Shown here in pieces: positions 11,111 through 24,984 of a stretch of 64,000 nucleotides of DNA. The position numbers were made by a program, and so were the translations under genes. The first letter of the stretch is position 1. Every line of letters starts with the position of its first letter. The stretch spans positions 5,629,899-5,693,898 of the forward strand of contig NC_135567.1 in assembly GCF_964340395.1 (NCBI RefSeq), in the 5' to 3' direction. A model generated the notes under the pieces. The model searched no databases. It saw only the letters and a program-made list of their open reading frames with translations, and was not told where the DNA came from. This stretch comes from Glandiceps talaboti. Its lineage: Eukaryota; Hemichordata; Enteropneusta; Spengelidae.

Positions 11111-12731
11111 AGAATTAGAAAACTGAACTTTGTGTGCGAAGTATGTATGATTTCTTGGTAATAAGGTTATGATAGTCCATACTATTTACATGAGACATTC
11201 CTATCGATTTACACAAGATGTCATATTATTGAGTCAGGATTCTAACTCATTTAGTCTGAATCAATTCTCCGATGATAAAAGAACTGTCCCCCATACGGTT
11301 GCCCTGAAAGCAATATTCCTGTTACATTAACAGTAAATTTTCGGCAAAGTTCTTGTATCTCTTCTACTTTTCTATTTTTTTTGTAGTATCCATATACTAG
11401 TATATGAAATCATAATTATCTCGTTGATATTATCAAGCATCACATACCTCGATCTATCACGATGGTTGGAAGATGATTTGTGTTTTGTTACAATCACTAA
11501 CACTTGACTAAGTTTGTGTGCGATTCGCCGATTATGCACTTATATGTGATCCACACATAGGACTTCGACAAAAGAAAACGTACCAAAAATATTCATTATT
11601 TCACGTAATTTTGTTTTTTAATATAGTCACACAACATCCCGAATTAGACCTCGCAGTAAAAAGCACAGACACACAATTGCAATCCCAGACACGATTTGTT
11701 GTTGTAAGTCATTCAGTTTGATAATACATGGTTAATGGACATTTCTGTACACATCGAGATACGTTTTATGGCAATCATTTCATCACGAAAACAACTACGT
11801 CAACCCTTGAACTATTTCTAGTACAGACTCTGTCGGATGGTGTAACACACGTGTCTGGCAATCAATCCATTGCGAAATAAAATTCCTAATTTACCCTTTA
11901 TGCTAAAACGTTTTTGAAAGCAAATCTCCCTAATATACTCTTTCACTAAAATGAATTTGTAATTTCACACTCGTGTCAACATTTGTCATGACAGGCAGAT
12001 CAATTTCATAGGTATGTACGTTACGAGTGCTGACCAAACATGCCTGAATATACCTTTTTTACAAAAGCAATGCATGTTGATCATAGATATGGCTTTCAAA
12101 GTAAGTTACGTGATATTGAAAGCCCAACAAACGTAATACCTAAACATAAAACATTCTGACCGAATGCTCCAAGTTTTGACTATTTCAGTGCATTGTGGAT
12201 ACTTTATTATTTCCGACAACTTATTTTATTGTATCCTATAGATAAGCTAACAACTATTGTAGCGATATATATATCGGTAGTGTACGTCAGGTTATAGACA
12301 AAATATAAGGTCATGAACCCCTATGCGTTTTTTTTCTGTCCCATTACAAATTCACCCTAACACATTTTTCTGTCATTATCATTTAGATATAAAAATTGCC
12401 GATATGGAACTTGAGAAATGTCGAAAAAAATTAGGGCGATGTTAATACATGACGTTAATAGTACATGTACAATACAAGACAAGCTCTTGAACCCGTTGTA
12501 TATTATTAGAGACCAGACAACGCCTACTTCTATGGCTGGTAAATTTGTACTATTAGCACTGTATTGTGTACTATAATTGTACGTTACAAGAACTATACAT
12601 ACATATATTGTTACTATGTAGTACTATTTATCAATCTTTTGTCTTTCTCACAATGTTATGACAATCCTTTGGCTGTACGTCATTGAGATTAGTCTAAGCC
12701 ACATGTAGTTACTATACGTGTGGGCGTGCGT
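11111..12731. other. Transposon right arm, no gene seen
   Basis: AT-rich sequence. The ORFs are short and have no recognisable content. Confidence 0.55.
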
Positions 12732-12877
<146 letters not shown>

Positions 12878-12940
12878 CTTGCAACTGCGACGGGAGCGCG
12901 TACACGATGCAACTAGCTAGTTGCATGGTGAGTCGCAAGA
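12878..12940. repeat. Small foldback element related to 13341-13547
   Basis: CTTGCAACTGCGAC at the left roughly inverts to GTCGCAAGAG at the right. The centre, ATGCAACTAGCTAGTTGCAT (12907-12926), is a perfect palindrome. The words TACACGATGCAA and GTCGCAAG are shared with the larger hairpin cluster at 13341. Confidence 0.6.
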
Positions 12941-13340
12941 GCTAACTGTTGCACATGCGTAAATATATAAAGTTACAGGTCATCGAGGTCAAGTCTTCTA
13001 GCGGCAGGAATTTGGCAAAAATGCTGTTGTTCTTTACGAATAAAATGACTGGAAACTTGTTGAAGTATCGATAGTAAAACTCTATACAATTCGAAGTTCG
13101 TTTAGGGCGATGTTGATCTTTCCGATGTCGCTACTTGCATTCAAGTTGGAAATAAAATGATATTCAGCGGAAATCAAGCATTCATAGACATTGTATACTA
13201 TTTATAAGTGGTAATCGTGGTGATAAATCGAAATTATATCAAAAATACTTGCCGAAATAGAATATATTTATACTAAAAACATGGCGGCCATAACATTGAA
13301 CGTCATTTGACACGTAGGTATATGTCAAAGGTTATTACTT

Positions 13341-13547
13341 GCGACGCGACGAAGTGGTTACACGGTGCAACTCACGAAGCAACTCGAGAAGCAACTTTCG
13401 ACGAGTCGCACGGAAACCGATATGTCGGTTTCCTTGCAACGCACCTTGCGACGTCGCAAGACCCTGCGACGAGGCGAGTACACGATGCAATTCGTCGCAT
13501 GAGACGAATTGCATGGTGCGTTGCTAGTCGAGTTGCATCGTGTAACC
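13341..13547. mobile_element. Multi-hairpin foldback element
   Basis: The outer arms are GGTTACACGGTGCAACTC (13356-13373) and GAGTTGCATCGTGTAACC (13530-13547). Inside are further perfect or near-perfect hairpins: GGAAACCGATATGTCGGTTTCC around 13412-13433, the palindrome CTTGCGACGTCGCAAG (13445-13460), and ATGCAATTCGTC facing GACGAATTGCAT (13485-13514). It is far more GC-rich than its surroundings. It looks like a non-autonomous foldback or MITE nested in the transposon; no clear TSD was found. Confidence 0.6.
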
Positions 13548-14541
13548 GGGCTATACACATTTAATCAATTAAATAAACGCGCCGTATACAAACCTGTATT
13601 CAACTCATTCAGTATATTTCAACCGGGTATGGTAAAACATTACAGTTAATCTCGGTAATCCAATTCAAACTCCTTTGTTTTATTTCTTTTGTCTTACGTC
13701 TTACCAGTATTTACCGAGAAAGATAGTGATTTTCAGCTTGGTCGTTAATTATTCAGGATTACGTTAGGATTATGTGGTGTGGACGGAGAACGCATAAATA
13801 CATGTAAATGAACCCGTGTGATAAACTTACTCCCCTTTAAGTTCAGTGTGTTAAGTTCATCTGTGAAACGATTACTTTTTTTTCTCTGTATTTTTGTCAA
13901 TCGTAACCTGTTCTGCTAATTTTTTAACTAGCTGAACACGACTTAGGTCTGAGGAGGGAATGTTGTTTCTCCGTCGTCTTTCCCGTTCTCTCGCTAAATA
14001 AGACTCTCCCTTCCTTTGCTTCTTTCTATCTCTGTAAGCACGTTAATATTTGGCCTGAGACTTTGCCATGTTATCTAGAAGATATTGTAGTTCACTGTTA
14101 TAAGACACTTTCATTGTGTTTTACCTAGACGCCAAGCAATGACGTGGATGATTTCGTGAAGTGTACGTTACCACTATTTGTAATGTCCGTTACCAATGTG
14201 TTATCAGTGATATAAGAATTAAGTAAATGGATCGGTATGATTTTATTAGTCAGTGGTATAATAAAATCTTTACTGACAAAAAGAGTTGCAAATCAATTTA
14301 CAGAAACGAGACTGTGACGTGGATAATTTGGAGTAACAAGATTTTAACTAAAATGAATCCTGACAAAATATATATGTTGTATAAATTGCGCATGATATGA
14401 TATTTAAAAATGAATGTAGTTATTTTCTTTCACCCAAGACTTTGTAATATAATCATTATAGACAGTTATGAAAAATTATCCGTGGAAATTTATTTGAAAA
14501 TAAACATAACATACACTTGTGAATGTAACATTATTTTGTCT
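13548..14541. other. Transposon right arm, no gene seen
   Basis: AT-rich DNA with partial GTAACGTACATTTC-like words near 14161 and 14181. No convincing ORF. Confidence 0.5.
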
Positions 14542-15441
14542 GAAATGTACGTTACCTTTTGTAACGTACATTTCGCCTATTACAGATGCAAAATTCTATA
14601 CTATGCCGAACAGCTGAGCCGACACTGATGTACTACAACGTAGACTTGAATATTATCTTCCAAAATATATACATCTTTGTCAGCAAGTATTTCTACTGCT
14701 GTTGCCATGAAAAAAAAACTTGCAACATACCACACAAGCGGTGAAAATGTGCGTCTGAATGGCGATATAAATTGAACACAGCCCTATTCTGCGTGGCTTG
14801 CTAGGAAATGGCAGACGACAGTAAACACGTGATATCCCTAGAATAAGTTTGTTTACGTTTTTTCTCCTTCAAATCGTGAACTCAGTAACGTACATTTTTT
14901 TTCACATAAATATTCCACTCCAAATTGACCAGCAAGTGCTTGACTATACCATTACTTTGTCAGCTTTTGTAAGTTTAAGACCTCTATATGTCTATCTGTG
15001 CCTCTTACCCATTTTCTGATCGATAACAAATATATAGGGAGTAACGTACATTTCCCTACAAAATTACTCTGCCACTTACATACCTTTGCAACACATTGGC
15101 ATTGCGAACTGTCAATGTATGACATTCTCAACATGTACCGCGAATTCTTGGATATGTATCGAATATTTAGAGTCATATTTTGTATATATCAGGTACAAAA
15201 TTATATGTCATCAGATGCTGTTGATTTTCGGTAACGCACATTTCGCGCGACCTAGGGACAACCACATTTCTGTATATAAAACATATATTTGAAACAATGT
15301 GGGAATCGCTTTCCATGATAAACAAGTTAGCATATTCGTGACCTTGTTTAAACAAACCGCTTAGGTTTCCTTCAATATTTCAGTACAATTTTCTTATCAA
15401 TTCTCTAGTTACTTTGGCATCGGGACAGTAACGTACATTTC
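14542..15441. repeat. Right subterminal motif cluster (GTAACGTACATTTC)
   Basis: The motif occurs inverted at 14542-14555 and direct at 14561-14574, forming a facing pair. It also occurs at 14885-14897, 15041-15054, 15231-15244 (one mismatch) and 15428-15441. Partial copies lie further in, near 12012, 14161 and 14181. Confidence 0.7.
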
Positions 15442-15593
15442 ATTTTTGGGTATATCCATGGGTCTAAATGTATCCAAATAAAATCCGACAATGGAGCAAC
15501 TTTCGTTTTAAATAGCCTAAGGTACCCTCTTGTCTTGCCACATATCGTTTCCATATCTCCGTCCATCATTTTAAAGTAAACAACGCTGGACAT

Positions 15594-15621
15594 CAATTGC
15601 ACCTTCTTATTGGGTTTGGGT
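15594..15621 (-). repeat. Right terminal inverted repeat
   Basis: Inverted copy of 85-112, ending in TTATTGGGTTTGGGT exactly before TATAC. Confidence 0.88.
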
Positions 15622-15626
15622 TATAC
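15622..15626. repeat. Right target-site duplication (TATAC)
   Basis: Direct repeat of 80-84. The sequence then continues as the host duplication (TGCGTGCATTTGTAAAAAC), matching 23924 onward in copy B. Confidence 0.85.
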
Positions 15627-16291
15627 TGCGTGCATTTGTAAAAACAGTGTGACGTCATAACAAGTGGTAGGTGATGATGTCATATGTATAATTGTAAACC
15701 TACTGGTTTCAGTAAGTTTCAAAGTAGGGAGAGAACTGCAAAAAGTATGGGCAGAAGCGCACGCTACGTGTGTTCGTGCCTGCTATACAAGCGCAGGAGT
15801 TGGGGGGTTGGGAGGGGATGTCCTCCTCCCATGGCAAGAGCTTTTTGAAAAATGAACACCTTTTGGAGGACATTTAGAGCACCATTCGAAGTAAAACCCA
15901 ACTTAATTATATAAAATTATCACTAATTTAGGGTTTCAAAAGTTTAAATCATTTCAAGTCATATTAACACAAATAATACTAAAAAAAGATCAAGTACAAA
16001 GTGAGAAAATTTGGGGAAAACATGCAAAGTGGAGGCCAGTTACCATTTAGAGATACAAACTCATTAAATTATTTGAAAGTGTGTCTCTATTGACTATGTT
16101 TGTGTCAATGGAGGCACAGATTTTAGAGTCAGTCAATCCAGTAAATTTCAAGGTATTTCATTTCTTATGTGTGTGTATATATAGTGTGAGGGGGTGAGCT
16201 ATCGAGACACAGTAATAAAATGAAGAGTGAGCTAGTGCATGCGTGAAAGTTGGAATAATAAAGAAAGAAAGAGATTTGAAGAGGATGGCAG

Positions 16292-16330
16292 ACAGGCAGA
16301 CAGACAGACAGACAAACGGACGGACGGACG

Positions 16331-16388
<58 letters not shown>

Positions 16389-16389
16389 A
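16292..16389 (+). repeat. (CAGA)n/(CGGA)n microsatellite
   Basis: GACA/GACG tetranucleotide run. Copy B has a much shorter version at 24608-24642. Confidence 0.9.
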
Positions 16390-16730
16390 TGGCCGGGTGG
16401 AAGGGCATACAGACAGCAAGGGTCATAGGTGTCTGGAATTTTTTAGGAAGTATTTTTATCGTTTATATCAATAATGGTCCAAGCTACAGATAGGAAAATG
16501 GTCAAGTCGTAATCATATTAATTGTTGAAGTCATTGAAAGGTTAAGAGAGAGAGAACAAGGCACTTTGTACTAGAATGCTATAAATAAAATGAGATATAC
16601 AACAGTAACCATTGAAGTCGTTTATGAAAATTCGCCACAAATGCCAAGTCCATTTTCTATTATCGAACTAAACTCTGAGTGGGTCATACACAGATTTGAT
16701 GTATATTAGCTCATGTTTGATTTAGTCTGA

Positions 16731-17262
16731 AACCAAGTCATGGTATCCCCAGGTACACCATGTTCTATAACCAAGTCGTGGTATCCCCAGGTACACCATG
16801 TTTTATAACCAAGTCGTGGTATCCCCAGGTACACCATGTTCTATAACCAAGTCGTGGTATCCCCAGGTACACCATGTTCTATAACCAAGTCGTGGTATCC
16901 CCAGGTACACCATGTTCTATAACCAAGTCGTGGTATCCCCAGGTACACCATGTTTTATAACCAAGTCGTGGTATCCCCAGGTACACCATGTTTTATAACC
17001 AAGTCGTGGTATCCCCAGGTACACCATGTTTTATAACCAAGTCGTGGTATCCCCAGGTACAACATGTTGTATAACCAAGTCGTGGTATCCCCAGGTACAA
17101 CATGTTGTATAACCAAGTCTTGGTATCCCCAGGTACACCATGTTCTATAACCAAGTCATGGTATCCCCAGGTACACCATGTTTTATAACCAAGTCGTGGT
17201 ATCCCCAGGTACACCATGTTTTATAACCAAGTCGTGGTATCCCCAGGTACACCATGTTTTAT
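16731..17262 (+). repeat. 38-bp minisatellite, 14 copies (copy A)
   Basis: Unit AACCAAGTCGTGGTATCCCC followed by AGGTACACCATGTTYTAT. Near-perfect copies. The array ends abruptly at GTTCTCGCGCAATG, as in copy B. Confidence 0.95.
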
Positions 17263-18489
17263 AACCATGTTCTCGCGCAATGTCGAATCTATCAAGAAAT
17301 ATTACGAGTTATTGTATTTGTCCTTTTCTGTAAACATCATGAGAGCAGCAAAGCTACACTAAATTTAACATTTTCATAGCTTGATTGTTATTGGTAATTC
17401 AGTGTGCTTTCAAGTGTTTAAATGACATATCGCAGCCGAAGCTTAACTTTTGTCACGTGGTTAGCAACGGTTGCTGGGGGGTCTCGTGAGATTTCGCCAC
17501 TGCCGGAATATCCCTTGTAAATATTGTGTAAATTCTCAGTCACATGAAAATGACCAGAATTACGCCAACTGTTATGTTTTTGTGGAGGCAGATTGACTCA
17601 ACTACTGTGGTCGAAAACACCAGTTTAGGTCGCCCTGGCAACCACTGTCTTCTGTACAAGAACGCAGCGCCAGCCGATGTTTACTATAAAAAGCTGAAAA
17701 TGTCATTGAAGTAAACATGCATATAGGGGACTCCCCTTCTAAGTCCCTGGTTTATGAATAATAATGAGGTTGTACACAAAATGGCTGTATGAGGGCAGTA
17801 ATCCCTTCAGATCACTATGGTGACCTCACAACAGACGTAGCTCAATACTTGATGGTATTAAGAGTTGAAAGGACTGTGTAAATTAGATACATTACTGGTA
17901 TCTTGTGTTGGTGATGGAATTACTGTAAACAGAATTCACCCACAATTCACTGAAATGGCTTAAAGAAATAGTGAATGTTTTTCCGACATTTTCCGATATT
18001 CCCCGACATTTTTTGATACTGTTTTTTAACATAGCAACCATAAGTATTTGTACATAGAAAGTATAATGTTATGCACTTTTCAAAAATGTATACCATTTGA
18101 AAACCAACTAAATATTAAGAAAGTTACCGTTAATTAATCCATTGCATGTGTTTACCATTGAATTTAATGGAGAACATGAAAAACGTCGGAAGAATACTTC
18201 CTTAGAAGACAGGATATTTTGATCTTTTTTAATAGCAATGCATATAATTAATGTACATAATTTGTGAAAATATTGGGAGAAGAGGAATTAATTACTTTTT
18301 CAACTTTTTCGCTTCCCATGTTAAGCCTATGGGGAAATTAGCTTCAAGTAATCAACTTTTGTATTAACGTATTTTGTGTAGTTTTCTTGACTTAAAAGTA
18401 ATAAATAAGTGTATGCGAAGAAATAAATTAAAACAATTGAGAGATTTTTGCTATCATTTTAAGTGAGATTTTCAAATATTCGCTTTTAT

Positions 18490-18575
18490 TTTGACAGCCA
18501 AGAAGTCCTTACAGTGCAAATATCGTTTATTATGACAGCCAAGAAGTCCTAACAGCGCGAATATCGTTTATTTTT
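18490..18575 (+). repeat. 43-bp repeat, two copies
   Basis: Two copies of a unit containing TGACAGCCAAGAAGTCCT and ATATCGTTTA. Copy B has about seven. Confidence 0.8.
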
Positions 18576-18805
18576 ATGGGTTCTCGTCGTTACATTTTGA
18601 CGACATTTTCAGAGATTATGTATACATAGGATGCGTATTTTCTTTATAAAGGAACACATCCTATGATAGACTGTAAGATTCGCCCTCAACGGCCTCCTCT
18701 CACACGACTGTACTACTTTGCACTAGTATGTCAGAAACTTCTAAAGATTTTGGCCTCACCCTGAACGAATGATTAGAAGGTCATACAGAGGTCGTTATGA
18801 AGATT

Positions 18806-21800
18806 AGAAATCAAATATGTAGAATAGCTTCTACGTCAGGCGATAAGAACGAGTGTTGCCATGGTAATATATGTCAATCACTCAGTCGGCAACACTCGCT
18901 CTAAGATTAACCACCGATAATATCACCATGTAAATAAACATATACACATGTGTAGCCAAAACTGTAACTCTCCTAAAATAACATTCTTGTACTTCAAATT
19001 TTCAAATTATTACTTCCAAGTTAAATGTTAACGAAGTCCACAATCGCCACTTTCACACCTACATGTACAGAGTGTGTGATACTAAAGGGAAAGTCAAATG
19101 TACAATCATTTTCTTACAATTCTGGTCAAAAATCAAAAATTAAATATCAATTTCTGAGGAAATTGAATTATATACCATTCTAAATTATAAATATAAAATT
19201 TATATATGTTTTGTTTTTTATTCTTACAAATTGTATCAAAATTTAGAATGATCTCATTCAGTATTTTATTTCATAAATTCAGACAATAATAGTCTCTGAA
19301 ATAACTGGAGAAGGCGCTCCAGCCTTTAAAAAAAAGTAGTTTACAATGTTTAATTATAATACCATGTATGAGTCAAGTTGAACAAAAAATATGGAATACA
19401 TACTCTGGTCATTTTACATCATAACAATGCACGAATTTGTCATGACAACGCGTGTCTACGTCACTGGTGCTGCTTTGTTTAAAATATGAGTCAAAACGTT
19501 TAAAATTACCATTACTTTCCCTGATTTGTCTTTGATATCACTGACACTGGTATAACTATGTTATTAGTATTTTCTTAAGTCAGCCGGTAAATATTTGTGA
19601 CCTAAAAATTGTCACTACTTGTCTAGCGTCTCATAGTGACAGAGGCCCCTTCTTTTCCTTGACTGAACGATGAAAACTATTGGAGAATAACATCTAATTG
19701 TAATAAAATATGATAACATGGCACCATTGACAGTGATAACAGACATACCATAGTATTCACATGGAACACATTCTCCCATAAAGTCTAAATTGTCATAGAC
19801 CCAACACATGAACTGACCAAGTCCTTAGACTGGAAGGCTTGAATTAATGTATTCAGGTCAGACAGATAAAAACTATCAGTAACAAACAAGTCTAACCTTT
19901 CAACCCATATTTCACAGTATTAGTTACCACTAGGTGGCGCTTGTCCGTTGGAAAATCTAATTATGTATTCATATGTTAAGGTTATCCAAGGCCATCTATT
20001 GTTCAAAGTGGCTTCCGGCAATGTAGCTATCAATGTACTGAATTTATGTTTTGATAGCCGAGTTTGTCATTTGAGATCTCAATAACTCTTTTTTTTGAAA
20101 GAAAACTGGATTTATTAGGGAGAGATCAGTTTTCACGCCCCGGGGGGGGGGGAGGCACCTCATTTTGGGACGCAATGAAGGGGGTGGATCATCATTTTTA
20201 CAAAGTGAATAAAGGGGGGGGGGTCACCTTATTGTCAACAACTAAACGAAATCATGAGCCATGCTGCTGTACTAAAATTTCCATACACGTGATAAAATAA
20301 ATAAAATATACTAGCATATAGAAGCTGTGTATGAATTGTTTGATCAAATTTAGTGTTCGGCTATAGTTTAACTTAATAAACAATAAATTAGTGTAACTTC
20401 CCAAAAAATTGTATTTTATCACATGTATACATATATTTCCATACATGCCCATAGTACCTGTATATAGTAACCTATGACCTTGACGTTACTGACCAATGTA
20501 ACTAAACATTGTACAAAAAGGTCAGAGAGGTCACACCTAATAGCTTTGGATCCCTGCCATTTCTTTCATTATTTGTTTGGATTTGTTTACTTGATTTATT
20601 GTGCAGCTATAGTTTAACTTACCTAACAACATATTGATGCTATTTCCTCAAATGTTGTATTTCTTTGTATTAATAAATATATTCATATATGTACCCATGG
20701 TACCTGTATATGGTGACCTTTGACCTTTGACATCTATCTTTAAAATCTAAACAAAAAATTATATTGTAAAGTAATTCAATGAGTGTGTTTATGGTGTCAT
20801 GTCTGATAACATATTGAGTCATTATATTTGGAAAATGTTGCATCATTTTTTAATTGTTGATTTTTTATATACTCCTTATTAATTTTTTAGTTTTACCAAT
20901 TCTCTCCCATTTTTTTCAAAGATTACATTTTTAGGAAGCCTATACCATTAGCTTTCAGCAAACATATAGTTTGTGTGTATATGATTTAGTAGTACAAGAA
21001 AACAGGCCTACAGAATGTATACAAAAAAACAACTGAAAAAGCTATGAGAACTTCACCACAGGGGGCAGTATATTTTGATAAAAAACTGGTTTTTCTCATA
21101 TTCCTTGATGGAATTTCTTGATGAAATTTTCAGAATATATTATTCAATATTAAATGCATCCTGTCATACAAAAACTTTTCCAGAGCACACCTAATATTTA
21201 TGATAATTAAATGTTTAAATTGCCACTAACCCAATACATAGGTTATACATGTAGAAATTGATACAAATTAATTAATTGATAATTGTTTTTTTCTTCCAAG
21301 ATATACACTAATCTACAAATCCTTGTATCAGAGGATAGAAAATAAGTATATGTATAACATATTATGATATAAAAGTGTTTGGACCAGTTTACATTTTTGG
21401 CAATTATGGTGATTCTAATCTGGCCACGCCCGTCCATGTATTAGAATAGGGAAAACATGAGTTTGTATTGTGACCACTGACAAATTATTAACACTTTGAC
21501 TTTGAATATTGTAATTTCTAATGTTTATATATGTAGATATGGGGAGCTCAAAATAGATTTCATTATGAACATAGCTATCTTGTAACCATGGTAATTTAAT
21601 GTCCAAATTGACCTTATAATACCTGCCATGCAAGAAAACCACATTCATTTCGGTGATAGATGCACACACAGTGATAGCCCTTATTAGTACTTAATAAGAT
21701 CCTAGGAACAAAATGAAACTTGTTTTGAATATTACATGATATAAAGTAATACCATCGAAAATCATTAAGTAAACAAACAAATATTAACAATTTGGCAGGG

Positions 21801-22135
21801 GTCAAAACATTTGTATATATTCAGGCCATAGATTCGTGTAGCTGTACATATTGGGCAACACTTGGGTCAATTATAACACCTTACTTATATCAATAATGAA
21901 ACCCTAGCACAAAAGTAAAACCTCTTTTGAATAGTTCATGAGTCAAGATATTACCATTAGAACGTATTAAGTAAACATAGAAAAAAGAATAATTTGGGAG
22001 GGGCCACAACATTTGCATATATTCTGTATTATGTGTATCTGTATATTAGGCAAAACACAGGTCTTTTTAGCACAACAGAACTGATAAGGTTCAGAAGTGC
22101 TATAGGTAAGGCAAAGTGTATGGGTCTGTCTGTCA
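18806..22135. other. Spacer between duplication copies, no gene seen
   Basis: AT-rich DNA. It includes an inverted repeat GAGTGTTGCC (18851-18860) / GGCAACACTC (18888-18897), G-runs at 20141-20153 and 20214-20222, and a diverged direct repeat at about 20350-20480 and 20600-20730 (CTATAGTTTAACTTA ... GTACCTGTATAT). No credible exon was found. Confidence 0.5.
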
Positions 22136-22139
22136 GTCT

Positions 22140-22310
22140 GCATGTGTGTGTGTGTGTGTGTGTGTGCGTGCATGCATGCGTGCATGCGTATGTATGTATG
22201 TATGTATGTATGTATGTATGTATGTATGTATGTATGTCTGTCTGTCTGCATGTATGCGTGTGTGTATATGTATGTATATATGTATGCATATATGCATGTG
22301 TGTGTGTATA

Positions 22311-22346
<36 letters not shown>

Positions 22347-22518
22347 TGTATGTATGTATGTATGTATGTATGTATGTGTGTGTTTGTATGTATGTATGTA
22401 TGTATGTATGTATGTATGTATGTATGTATGTATGTATGTATTTATGTGTGTGTATGTATGTATGTATGTATGTATGTGCATGTAAGCGTGTGTGTGTATG
22501 TATGTATGTATGTATGTG

Positions 22519-22550
<32 letters not shown>

Positions 22551-22612
22551 TGTATGTGTGGATGTATGTATGTATGTATGTATGTATGTATGTATGTGTG
22601 TATGTGTGTGTG

Positions 22613-22653
<41 letters not shown>
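22140..22653 (+). repeat. (TATG)n compound microsatellite
   Basis: About 500 bp of TATG with TG, TCTG and TATA interruptions. It is open in several frames only because of its composition. Confidence 0.95.
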
Positions 22654-22655
<2 letters not shown>

Positions 22656-22789
22656 GTAATGAAGTATGTACCAGTCTGTCTGTCTTTGGACACGATACCT
22701 CAAAATCCACTGCATATATTAAAATGATTTTACTTGACATCTTCCATATGGTAATCACAAGAACTGATTAGATTTTGGTAATATTAATG

Positions 22790-23700
22790 AGCGGGCATTT
22801 GCATAAGCGATTTTTTTTTTTTTTTTTAGTAATTAGGCTTTCTGCAAATTAAACGTGATTTGGTACATGCATTATCCATAACAAACGACATATGTCGCAT
22901 ATAGTTTGTTGATGTAACTTATAGTTTTAAAATGAATAATTTGCATAATTAATGATTTGTACAAATTAGGCTATATCTTATGTGAATGCAAACGTCAATA
23001 TTTGGTACATCAACCATAACAAAAGCACACATGTTCTAAAAAGCAAGTTGGAATAGTCTTTAGTTCTAATGAGTAATTTGCATAATTAATGATGTTCAGT
23101 AATTAAGCCATATCTAAAGAACGCACACTTCAAATCCACAACATTTGGTACATACACTAACCATATTAAGCAAAGTTTGTTGGCATAATATTTAGTTTCA
23201 ATGGGTATTCTACATAATTAATGAAATTTGGTAATTAAGACATACCTATAGAATGCACCCTTCAAAGTTTATGTCCTTTGATATATCAACCATAACAATG
23301 CACATATATCCTATAAAGCCTGTTGACATAGCTTTCATTTTTTAATGAGTAATTTCCATAATGAATGATTTTTGGTAATTAGTTTATATCTTAAAAATGC
23401 AAACTTCAAATTTCATTTAACTTGATACATCCATCAACCATAACAATTACATGTGTTTGATGTATTTTTGATGTAGTTTTTCATTGTGATATTTAATTTG
23501 CATAAATAATCATTTTTGATAATTATGTAACATATTTAGAATGCAAGCTATAAATTTAAGATATTTTAGGACATGTATTAATGATAAAGAGGTGCATGTC
23601 TTGGTGTGTCCTTTAAAGCTTGTTGATCTAGCTTATAATCTTAATGATAATTTGCATAATTTAAGAAGTTAGATAATTAGGAAATATATTAACTGTGTAA
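22790..23700 (+). repeat. Diverged tandem array, unit about 140 bp
   Basis: About six units, each with TTTGCATAATTAATGATTT, then TAATTAGGC-like, CAAACTTCAAAT-like, TTTGGTACATCAACCATAACA and AAAGCxTGTTGATxTAGCTT. Copies differ by 20-30 per cent. Confidence 0.7.
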
Positions 23701-23918
23701 ACTCTAAATTTCATATAGTTTCATATAACTTTTTTTCCCAATTAAGGGGTACATCATCTATAATACCAATAGCCGAGAATTTTCCATGCCAATATTTTGT
23801 TTTGGAAAAAATGTAAAAAACCTTTATGGGTTCTCCCAGCATACAAAGTGGGTTTAATAGTCGACTTCCGGTTCTCCCAGCATGCAAAGTAGGTTCAATT
23901 GTTGATTGGGTGTACCGA

Positions 23919-23923
23919 TATAC
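23919..23923. other. Paralogous empty target site (TATAC)
   Basis: GTACCGATATACTGCTGG reads straight through the point where copy A holds the transposon, with one TATAC. Confidence 0.85.
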
Positions 23924-24984
23924 TGCTGGCATTTGTAAAAACAGTGTGACGTCATAACAAGTGGTAGGTGATGATGTCATATGTACAATTGTAAACCTAC
24001 TGGTTTCAGTAAGTTTCAAAGTAGGGAGAGAACTGCAAAAAGTATGGGCAGAAGCGCACGCTACGTTTGTTCGTGCCTGCTATACAAGCGCAGGAGTTGG
24101 GGGGTTGGGAGGGGATGTCCTCCTCCCATGGCAAGAGCTTTTTGAAAAATGAACACCTTTTGGAGGACATTTAGAGCACCATTCGAAGTAAAACCCAACT
24201 TAATTATATAAAATTATCACTAATTTAGGGTTTCAAAAGTTTAAATCATTTCAAGTCATATTAACACAAATAATAATAAAAAAAGATCAATTACAAAGTG
24301 AGAAAATTTGGGGAAAACATGCAAAGTGGAGGCCAGTTACCTTTTAGAGATACAAATTCATTAAATTATTTGAAAGTGTGTCTCTATTGACTATGTTTGT
24401 GTGCAAATCAACATGTTCAGGTCAATGGAGGCACAGATTTTAGAGTCAGTCAATCCAGTAAATTTCAAGTTATTTCATTTCTTATGTGTGTGTATATATA
24501 GCGTGAGGGGGTGAGCTATCGAGACACAGTAATAAAATGAAGAGTGAGCTAGTGCGTGTATGAAAGTTGGAATAATAAAGAAAGAAAGAGATGTGGAGAG
24601 GATGGCAGGCAGACAGACAGCCAGACAGACAGACAGACAACGGCCGGGCGGACGGGCATACAGACAGCAAGGGTCATAGGTGTCTGGAATTTTTTAGGAA
24701 GTATTTTTATCGTTTATATCAATAATGGTCCAAGCTACAGATAGGAAAATGGTCAAGTCGTAGTCATATTAATTGTTGAAGTCATTGAAAGGTTAAGAGA
24801 GAGAACAAGGCACTTTGTACTAGAATGCTATAAATAAAATGAGATATACAATAGTAACCATTTGAAGTCGTTTATGAAAATTCGCCACAAATGCTAAGTC
24901 CATTTTCTATTATCGAACTAAACTCTGGGTGGGTCATACACATATTTGATGTATATTAGCTCATGTTTGATTCTAATAGTCTGA

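Larger units (their letters stand above)
15622..18805 (+). repeat. Segmental duplication copy A, right part
   Basis: Collinear with 23919-28305 and highly similar over long stretches. It contains a CAGA/CGGA microsatellite, the 38-bp minisatellite and a short 43-bp repeat. The 63-codon ORF shared by both copies (15664 and 23961) reflects duplication, not evident coding. Confidence 0.85.

Noticed and set aside
11281-11320. Second histone-like stem-loop (TTGCCCTGAAAGCAA)
   Set aside because: The stem is only 4 bp with a 7-nt loop and lacks the GGYYYU/ARRRCC pattern.
15664-15855. 63-aa ORF shared with 23961-24152
   Set aside because: Shared because the DNA is duplicated; no family resemblance and no flanking gene structure.
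16993-17217. Repetitive ORFs of the 38-bp minisatellite, also near 25371 and 26095
   Set aside because: Products of tandem repetition with indels between frames.
21967-22771. Long ORFs of HTYI or MYVC repeats, up to 263 codons
   Set aside because: Translation of the TATG microsatellite on both strands.
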